Shown here in pieces: positions 22,573 through 28,216 of a DNA stretch of 28,216 bases (position 1 is its first letter; every line of letters begins with the position of its first letter). The position numbers and the translations under genes are program-made. Source of the stretch: an uncultured Clostridia bacterium (GTDB lineage: Bacteria; Bacillota; Clostridia; Christensenellales; Aristaeellaceae); NCBI GenBank assembly GCA_934647165.1, contig CAKUFA010000036.1, positions 1 through 28,216 on the forward strand, read 5' to 3'. The notes below the pieces were generated by a model. That model made no database searches and had not been told where the DNA came from. It worked only from the letters and a program-made list of their open reading frames with translations.

Positions 22573-23853
22573 TTACAGCTTCAGCACGGAGGCGCCGACA
22601 GGGCGAATATCCAGCACATGGCAGCTGTGTTCGCCGAAGGTGGCTTCCATACGATCAATGAAAGCGTTTAGGCATTGCTGCGGCACAAAGTTCAGCGTTG
22701 TTCCGGCAAAACCGCCGCCGTGGATGCGCCAGGCACCCTTTCCTTCCAGCATGGTTTCTGCCAATGCCAGCGCCAGGGACAGACTCTGATCCGCGGGGGT
22801 CGCATACACATTTTGCAGATACATGAAGCTGGAACGACCGCTGGCGATGATGGCTTGGAAGAATGCATCCAGATCTTCCTTTTCCAAGGCCTCAACCTGA
22901 CGGGCTACGCGGTTGTTTTCTTCATAGAAATGCATGGCGCGCAGGATGGCACGATCGGACACCTTACTGCGTAGGGAAGGGATGGCCTGGAAGAACTCTT
23001 CCGTGCGAACGCGGCGCAGGTTTTCTTCACCGAAACAAGCGGCCACCTGCTTCATCTCTGCGGGGATGGCGGCGTAGCAATCGGTCAGATCCGCATGGCT
23101 GCCACCTGTGGAAACCACCACCAACGCGTAGCCGTGGGCGGCAAAATCAAAGGACATGGAACGAACGTCCGGATCATCGTGCTTGAAATCCACCGTCACC
23201 AGTCCGCCGGCAGAAGAAGCCATCTGATCCAGCAGGCCGCTGGGTTTGCCGAAGTACACGTTTTCAGCATACTGGCACAGCTTGGCGCGGGTCTTATAAT
23301 CAATGGACATGCCGTTATAGAGCTCGTCCAGGATAGCACAGATCAGCACTTCAAATGCAGCGGAAGAACTAAGCCCGCTGCCGGAGGCCACAGAGGAAGT
23401 CACCACGGCATCGAAACCGCCGATGCGATAGCCGAGCTCCGCCATGCGTGCAGCTACGCCGCGGATAAGCGAGGCGGTTGTTCCGCTTTCCTCAGGATGC
23501 ACGGTCAGGTCGGTCAAATCAAGGGTCAAAGGAGCGTAGCCTTCGCTGTTCAGGTGCACGATCATATCTGTGCGGGGGCTGACGGCCGCCAGCGTGTCCA
23601 GATTAACCGCTGCGGCAAGCACGCGGCCACGGTTGTGGTCTGTGTGGTTACCGCCGATTTCCGTGCGGCCGGGCGCGCTGATGAGCGATACTTTGCCATC
23701 GTAATTGAAGGCTTCCTCGTGGCGCTTGAGCATGCCGATATGGCGCGCGGTCTGTGATACCATCATGCCGTCGCGTCCACCATAAAGGTGGACAAGCTGT
23801 TCCATCACATTCGGGGTTTTCAGGCTGCGAATCATGCTTGCGTATTGACTCAT
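22573..23853 (-). CDS. Galactokinase-family GHMP sugar kinase
   Basis: A 426-residue cytoplasmic GHMP kinase, probably converting galactose or a related sugar to its 1-phosphate. GHMP motif 1 is SAPGRTEIGGNHTDHNRG (about 60-77), motif 2 is the ATP loop SSVASGSGLSSSAAFEV, and motif 3 is IHGGGFAGTTLNFVP. The catalytic base is in SGLLDQMASS. In motif 1 classical GalK has GRVNLIGEHTDYN; here the sugar-contacting Glu is Asn and Tyr is His, while the HTD core is kept. This EIGGNHTDH variant occurs widely in Firmicutes proteins labelled galactokinase, but substrate is less certain. AGGACGGAG precedes the ATG. It follows the solute-binding protein gene by 43 bases with no promoter seen, so they form one transcript. 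Confidence 0.88.
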   Translation of the reverse strand: MSQYASMIRSLKTPNVMEQLVHLYGGRDGMMVSQTARHIGMLKRHEEAFNYDGKVSLISAPGRTEIGGNHTDHNRGRVLAAAVNLDTLAAVSPRTDMIVHLNSEGYAPLTLDLTDLTVHPEESGTTASLIRGVAARMAELGYRIGGFDAVVTSSVASGSGLSSSAAFEVLICAILDELYNGMSIDYKTRAKLCQYAENVYFGKPSGLLDQMASSAGGLVTVDFKHDDPDVRSMSFDFAAHGYALVVVSTGGSHADLTDCYAAIPAEMKQVAACFGEENLRRVRTEEFFQAIPSLRSKVSDRAILRAMHFYEENNRVARQVEALEKEDLDAFFQAIIASGRSSFMYLQNVYATPADQSLSLALALAETMLEGKGAWRIHGGGFAGTTLNFVPQQCLNAFIDRMEATFGEHSCHVLDIRPVGASVLKL

Positions 23854-23896
23854 GGCTTATCTCCGTCCTTTTGCAAAAATGATGGATGAACGTATT

Positions 23897-25396
23897 TTAT
23901 CGAATGACCTGCTGCCAAAGGGCAATTAACTCGTCCATGCCTTTGTCATGCACGGTTTGGCAGAAAACTTGCCAGGTGGCGTCATTGAGGGACGTATCAC
24001 CGGTGACAAAATGAATCATTTCACGTTCGGCATAAGCGCCAAGGTCAAGTTGAATAGCATCCACCTGCGCTTGCTGCGTGCGGGTGAAGACCACCAGCGG
24101 CATAGGCTGCACGGCAACGGACTTGAGCGCACACAGCTGGCTGACGATGGTGCGCGTTTCCTTCTGGTCAAAGGTCTCCTGGAAGGTTACAGAGCATAAG
24201 CCAGGCAGGACACCGCCATCGGCAATGGTGTGGTCAGGCAGAATGACATCGGTCACTTCTTCATTGGCGGTTATCCAGTTCCATGTGCCGTCGCTGTTCA
24301 GCTGGTAATCTTCATCTGGAAGGCCGGCTTCTGCCAAGCGGCAGCCCTCCTCGGTGTAAAGATAATCCACCCATGTGAGCAGCGTTCCGGGATCCTTGCA
24401 GGAAGAGGTGATGGCAAAAGCGCCTCGCGCCACATCGCCCAGCAGGTCGCGATATACCTGCTTGCCGTCATAGGTCAGGGGCATCAGCAGTTCATATTGA
24501 TCCAGTGCATTGGCAGGCACCAGTGACAGAGGCGTTGGGGCAAGCAATACGCCGAAGGTGATGGCCGCCTTGCTGTCCGTGATGGCACGCAGCGAATCGC
24601 TGGTGGTGAAACCGGAGGGATCCAGCAACTTTTCCTCCCACAGCTGATGCAGCCAGGTGAGGAAAGCGCGGTTTTCTTCCGTATCCAGGGTGGTACAGAC
24701 TTTTCCGTTTTCATCCAGATACAGGTTATAGTCGTTGCTTACCAGGCCGAAAGCATGGCCAAGGAAGCGCAGATCCCACATGCCGAGAAATGCCAGTGGA
24801 ATCTCATCATGGCTGCCGTTGCCGTTGGGATCGAGATCGCGGAAGGCGCGCAGCACATCTGTTAATTCCTCAGTGTTTGTGGGCATGGAGAGCCCGAGCT
24901 TATCCAGCCAGGAGCGGTTGATCCACATGGCATTGTTGTTTTGCAATTCGTTGATTTGCGGCAGCGCGGCGATCGCACCGTCCGGAAGAGAGATGGCTTT
25001 TTCCCATTCAGGGTGTGCCGTGAGAAGCGCGCTCAGGTTTGGGGCATACTCTGCAAGGTAGGGGCGCAGGTCGATCAGTTTACCGGCCTGGTAGAGCTCC
25101 AGGGTTTCTACCGGCGTCAACGCCGCTTTGAAGAGCGCATCTGGCAATTCCTGTGATCCGTTCAGCATGGCGGCCTTGGCTTTCGTCCACGAGGCGGTGT
25201 CGCTATATTGCTGGGTGGTTACGGTCACGCCGGTGATTTTCTCCATTCGGGGGAAGAAGAGGTTGGTTTCCCACGTGTGGCCTGATGAAGTGGTATTATC
25301 ATCATAGCCTGCGAGGACGAAACTGCCTTCCGCCATGGCAGGGAAAGCGGATAAACATAACAGCATGGCCAGCAGGATTGCCAGGCATTTGCGCAT
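23897..25396 (-). CDS. Extracellular solute-binding protein, family 1 (carbohydrate-type)
   Basis: A 499-residue secreted protein of the large sugar/oligosaccharide binding class (LplA/YtcQ-like). The signal peptide is residues 1-22 with an AMA-EG peptidase I site; no lipobox is present. Binding-protein features include AMWINRSWLDKLGLSMPTNT followed by an ELTDVLRAFRDLDPNGNG segment, where DPNGNGSHDEIPL is a calcium-loop-like motif seen in this class, and a C-terminal WVDYLYTEEG region. GGAGGAG lies eight bases before the ATG. No permease or ATPase gene adjoins it: only the galactokinase-family gene follows. It may serve a transporter encoded elsewhere or act in sensing. The ligand is unknown. 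Confidence 0.88.
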   Translation of the reverse strand: MRKCLAILLAMLLCLSAFPAMAEGSFVLAGYDDNTTSSGHTWETNLFFPRMEKITGVTVTTQQYSDTASWTKAKAAMLNGSQELPDALFKAALTPVETLELYQAGKLIDLRPYLAEYAPNLSALLTAHPEWEKAISLPDGAIAALPQINELQNNNAMWINRSWLDKLGLSMPTNTEELTDVLRAFRDLDPNGNGSHDEIPLAFLGMWDLRFLGHAFGLVSNDYNLYLDENGKVCTTLDTEENRAFLTWLHQLWEEKLLDPSGFTTSDSLRAITDSKAAITFGVLLAPTPLSLVPANALDQYELLMPLTYDGKQVYRDLLGDVARGAFAITSSCKDPGTLLTWVDYLYTEEGCRLAEAGLPDEDYQLNSDGTWNWITANEEVTDVILPDHTIADGGVLPGLCSVTFQETFDQKETRTIVSQLCALKSVAVQPMPLVVFTRTQQAQVDAIQLDLGAYAEREMIHFVTGDTSLNDATWQVFCQTVHDKGMDELIALWQQVIR

Positions 25397-25432
25397 AGAG
25401 AATCTCCTCCTGAAGGTTCATTGATAACCAAC

Positions 25433-25461
25433 ATTATATCGCTTTTTGCTCATTTTGGAAA
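25433..25461 (-). promoter_or_regulatory. Promoter for the solute-binding protein / kinase operon
   Basis: On the minus strand TTTCCA (25461-25456), a 17-base spacer and a perfect TATAAT (25438-25433). The start would be near 25426, about 30 bases before the ATG at 25396. Confidence 0.7.
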
Positions 25462-25474
25462 GCCTATTTTTCTT

Positions 25475-25500
25475 CCATTTTTCAGCTGTTGGGAAAATGG
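25475..25500. promoter_or_regulatory. Palindrome in the divergent intergenic region (possible operator)
   Basis: CCATTTTTC pairs with GGAAAATGG (one G-T) around eight bases. It lies just upstream of the minus-strand -35 and about 70 bases before the PBP start, a fitting place for a regulator of either gene. It could also be a chance AT-rich inverted repeat. Confidence 0.3.
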
Positions 25501-25570
25501 AGAAAAACGCCATGCAAAAAGTGCCGGGGCATGGGCAAAATGATGGCGAGTGCACCGGGGAGGGATGAAG

Positions 25571-27967
25571 TTGGCAAGAAAGAAAAAAATGGCAGGATGG
25601 ATGGCTGCGCTGTTGACATTGGCCGTGATTACCGGCTTTGGTATTTACGCGTGGCACTTTTTTGACGTGCCGTCATGGCAGCGGCTGGATCCGGCGCGGC
25701 TGGAGCAGCCTGCCCAGAAGGGCGCGATTTATGACCGGGAAGGTCAGTATGTAACAACGCTTGTTGGCAGGGAAAACCGTACAGTCGTACGTTTGGATAC
25801 ATTGCCGCGGCATGTGGTAGATGCCTTCCTTGCGGCAGAGGATCTGCGCTTTTATAAGCATCCTGGCTTTGATGTGACGCGGATCGCGGGCGCGCTGGTC
25901 AGCAATGTGCGATCCGGCGGCTATGCGCAGGGGGCAAGTACCATCACCCAGCAGCTGGTGAAGCTCAGCCATTTGTCCAGTCAGAAGACCATTGCCCGTA
26001 AATTGGAAGAAATCTACCTGGCCAGACAAATGGAAAAGCAATATGCAAAGGATGAAATCCTGGAAATGTATTTGAATTTCATCTATTTTGGCCAGGGAGC
26101 ATATGGCGTGCAGGCAGCGGCGGAGGTGACCTTTGGGGTGGATGCCGCTGCGCTGACACCGGCACAGGCAGCGAGCCTGGCCGCGGCCATCAAAGCGCCC
26201 TCCACCTACAGCATACAAAGTGCGCCAAAGGCCAACGCCGAGCGGCGGGGGTATATTCTGGGGGTTATGCATCAGGAGGGGATGCTCAGTGACGAGGAAT
26301 ATCGTACGGCAAGAGCGGAGGAGCTTTCGCCGCGACAGCAAGCGGTAGTGGCCACGGATTACGGCTGGTTTGTGGATGCTGTGCTGGAGGAAGCCGAGGC
26401 ACAGCTGGATGTGTCCGCCGAAGCGCTGCTTGCAGGTGGGTATCGAATTGACACAACCCTGGATCAGGCCATGCAGACGACGCTGGATAAGCAGTTTGAG
26501 CAGGACGTGTTTCCGCAGAATGCAAAGGATAACACGCAGGCGCAGGCAGCAGCGGCATGTGTGGACAATGCAACTGGGGCGGTGCGCGCCGTGGTGGGTG
26601 GACGCAGCTATACCACTCGGCGGGGGCTCAACCGGGCCACACAGCTTCGCCGCCAGCCCGGTTCTGCCTTAAAACCGCTTGCGGTATATGCGCCGGCTAT
26701 TGAATATTCCGGGTGGACGTGTGCCAGCGCCATATTGGACGAACCGACGGACTTTGGCGGTTACAAGCCGCGCAATGCAGGCAATTCCTACTATGGTTAT
26801 GTAAGTATGCGCACAGCGCTCAAAAGCAGTTTGAATATTCCGGCAGTGAAGGTTCTGCGTTCCATCGGTGTGGAAAACGGGCGCAGGTATCTGCAAAGCG
26901 TTGGCATTCCGCTGGATGAACGGGACGCGAACCTTTCCCTGGCCCTGGGCAGCATGACCTATGGCGCCTCTCCTGTGCAGATGGCAGCTGCCTACGCGCC
27001 GTTTGCCAACGGCGGGTTTTTCCGTGAGCCATATTTTATTGAGCGAATTACCGACCGGGACGGACGGGTGGTCTATCAGCATGTTGAAAGTGCAAGCCGC
27101 GTGCTGTCACCACAGTCAGCGTATTTGATGACCAGCATGCTGCAAACGGTTGTTACTGCCGGAACAGGTACCAGGCTGTCCACCGCCGGGGTGCAGGTGG
27201 CAGGCAAAACAGGTACAGTGAACATGCAGGGCGGCGGCAACAGGGATGCGTGGATGGCGGCTTACACTCCGGAAATTTCCGTGGCCGTGTGGATGGGCTT
27301 CGATCATCCGGATGACAGTCACCGCCTGTCATCGCGCGTCAGTGGAGGTACCAATCCGGCAACGCTTGCCCGCAATTTCCTCAAAGCCTATTATCAAAAT
27401 CGAAGCAAACCGGTTTTTCAAAAGCCTGAAGGCATTGTAAGCCTTGAAATTGACCAGAAGGCGCTGAAATGGAAAGGGGAAACGGCACTGGCTTCCTCTT
27501 TGACGCCCAAAAGCTATCGGGTCAGCGAGGTGTTCGCAGCTTCCAACCAGCCGACGCGGATCAGCAATGTTTGGGCCGCACCCGCATCCGCCAAGTCTTT
27601 TTATGTGACCCATGATAACGACGGGCAGCCGGTGCTGGTAATCGAACCTGCCGCGGATGCAGTCTATCGCGTGCAGCGGGATGCGGTGGGGGAGAGCTTT
27701 ATCCTCACGGAATTGAGAGGAAGTACCGGACAAACGCTCTATTTTACGGACAAAAAAGCGTTGCCGGGCATCGTGTATACCTATCGTGTTATCCCTGTGA
27801 ACGCGGAACTTCTGGAAAACGGCGTTCTGCTGGAGGGCGTGCAGAGCGTGCAGGTAGCGCAGGTGCGACGAAAAACGACAGGGGAAAGTATCCGGGAATG
27901 GTGGACGCACCTCTTTACAGGGGAAAGGGAGGCTGAGCGGCCTGCTTCGCTGCTTACAGAACCGTAA
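25571..27967 (+). CDS. Class A penicillin-binding protein (bifunctional transglycosylase/transpeptidase, PBP1A-like)
   Basis: A 798-residue membrane-anchored enzyme that polymerises glycan strands and crosslinks stem peptides outside the cell. A short basic N-terminus and one membrane helix (about 10-30) precede the GT51 domain: E90-D91 in AAEDLRFYKHPGFD, QGASTITQQLVK, and a KDEILEMYLNFIYFGQGAYG motif. The transpeptidase domain has S365-ALK as nucleophile motif, S420-LN and K546-TG. The last 150 residues end in a fibronectin type III-like segment (YRVQRDAVGES to QSVQVAQVR). In-frame starts are GTG 25550, ATG 25565 and TTG 25571. GGGGAGGG (25557-25564) abuts the ATG but stands seven bases from TTG (core GGAGG), so TTG is preferred; the ATG remains possible and adds two residues. 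Confidence 0.95.
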   Translation: MARKKKMAGWMAALLTLAVITGFGIYAWHFFDVPSWQRLDPARLEQPAQKGAIYDREGQYVTTLVGRENRTVVRLDTLPRHVVDAFLAAEDLRFYKHPGFDVTRIAGALVSNVRSGGYAQGASTITQQLVKLSHLSSQKTIARKLEEIYLARQMEKQYAKDEILEMYLNFIYFGQGAYGVQAAAEVTFGVDAAALTPAQAASLAAAIKAPSTYSIQSAPKANAERRGYILGVMHQEGMLSDEEYRTARAEELSPRQQAVVATDYGWFVDAVLEEAEAQLDVSAEALLAGGYRIDTTLDQAMQTTLDKQFEQDVFPQNAKDNTQAQAAAACVDNATGAVRAVVGGRSYTTRRGLNRATQLRRQPGSALKPLAVYAPAIEYSGWTCASAILDEPTDFGGYKPRNAGNSYYGYVSMRTALKSSLNIPAVKVLRSIGVENGRRYLQSVGIPLDERDANLSLALGSMTYGASPVQMAAAYAPFANGGFFREPYFIERITDRDGRVVYQHVESASRVLSPQSAYLMTSMLQTVVTAGTGTRLSTAGVQVAGKTGTVNMQGGGNRDAWMAAYTPEISVAVWMGFDHPDDSHRLSSRVSGGTNPATLARNFLKAYYQNRSKPVFQKPEGIVSLEIDQKALKWKGETALASSLTPKSYRVSEVFAASNQPTRISNVWAAPASAKSFYVTHDNDGQPVLVIEPAADAVYRVQRDAVGESFILTELRGSTGQTLYFTDKKALPGIVYTYRVIPVNAELLENGVLLEGVQSVQVAQVRRKTTGESIREWWTHLFTGEREAERPASLLTEP

Positions 27968-28009
27968 AAAAGACTTTGCAATCTTTCTTGAGAAAAATCG
28001 AAAAAAGCC

Positions 28010-28038
28010 TTGACATTTCCAGCAATATGGTGTATGAT
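28010..28038 (+). promoter_or_regulatory. Near-consensus promoter for the tRNA operon
   Basis: Perfect TTGACA (28010-28015), a 17-base spacer and TATGAT (28033-28038, five of six). Transcription should start near 28045, about 30 bases before the mature tRNA end. Such strong promoters are typical of stable RNA genes. Confidence 0.9.
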
Positions 28039-28074
28039 AACTCCTGTCGCCGCGATGAGCGTCCGACAGAGTGA

Positions 28075-28151
<77 letters not shown>

Positions 28152-28154
28152 TGT

Positions 28155-28216
28155 GGCTCCGTAGCTCAGTTGGCTAGAGCATTCGGTTCATACCCGGAGT
28201 GTCATAGGTTCGAATC
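28155..28216 (+). tRNA. Elongator tRNA-Met (CAU), cut by the window end
   Basis: The first 62 bases of a tRNA starting three bases after the fMet gene. GGCTCCG begins the acceptor, the D-arm is GCTCAGTTGGCTAGAGC, the anticodon arm TTCGG-TTCATAC-CCGGA has CAT, and the T-arm start GGTTCGAATC is visible. The overall sequence resembles elongator tRNA-Met. The lysidine-modified tRNA-Ile with the same CAT cannot be fully excluded because the 3' acceptor lies outside the window. Confidence 0.88.

Noticed and set aside
27968..28009. A weak AAAGA/TCTTT hairpin after the PBP gene as a terminator
   Set aside because: The stem is only about five A-T-rich pairs and the tail is A-rich, not T-rich, so it is not convincing.

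Overview
The window is a dense, high-GC stretch of a low-redundancy bacterial chromosome. It most likely comes from an anaerobic member of the Bacillota (class Clostridia). This is inferred from the gene content: a complete V-type ATPase operon in the Enterococcus/Clostridium gene order, a PcrA-LigA pair, a GerQ-like spore coat gene, a class A penicillin-binding protein, strong AGGAGG-type ribosome binding sites and occasional TTG starts. Lineage below class is not determined. No phage, insertion sequence, CRISPR array or plasmid gene is visible.

Layout. (1) 114-4375: pcrA and ligA, overlapping by ATGA, for DNA repair and replication. (2) 4370-4750 (minus): a small GerQ-like protein convergent with ligA. 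(3) 4846-9361: a FlK-like thioesterase, then alanine racemase, an M20 amidohydrolase, a DppA-type D-aminopeptidase and an S66 LD-carboxypeptidase. The alr, M20 and dppA genes overlap by ATGA, ldcA follows within about 10 bases, and a clear terminator closes the set. The four look like a murein-peptide / D-amino acid salvage operon. (4) 9539-10365: a sigma-A-type promoter, a roughly 160-base leader with a terminator-like hairpin, and upp. (5) 10410-18883: nine V-type ATPase genes in the order F(H/G-like)-I-K-E-C-G(subunit F)-A-B-D, ending in a strong hairpin. The c-subunit carries the full Na+-binding residue set known from Enterococcus hirae NtpK. (6) 18955-19803: a short QueG-like iron-sulfur protein. 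(7) 19961-22337 (minus): a polar amino acid ABC transporter (binding protein, permease, ATPase) with its own promoter. (8) 22573-25396 (minus): a carbohydrate-type solute-binding protein followed by a galactokinase-family kinase, with no permease. (9) 25571-27967: a bifunctional class A PBP, divergent from the binding protein. (10) 28075 to the end: initiator tRNA-fMet and the start of an elongator tRNA-Met, behind a near-consensus promoter.

Most of the window is core cell biology: DNA repair, peptidoglycan synthesis and recycling, ion-motive energy coupling, nucleobase salvage and tRNA. No clearly new multi-gene system stands out. The least explained signals are the structured leader before upp, the paired hairpins before alr, a GerQ-like gene whose sporulation-like -10 overlaps a divergent vegetative promoter, an amino acid binding protein lacking the usual carboxylate-binding arginine, and the binding protein/kinase pair without a permease. 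Coordinates and motifs were read by eye; homology statements rest on remembered family motifs, not searches.
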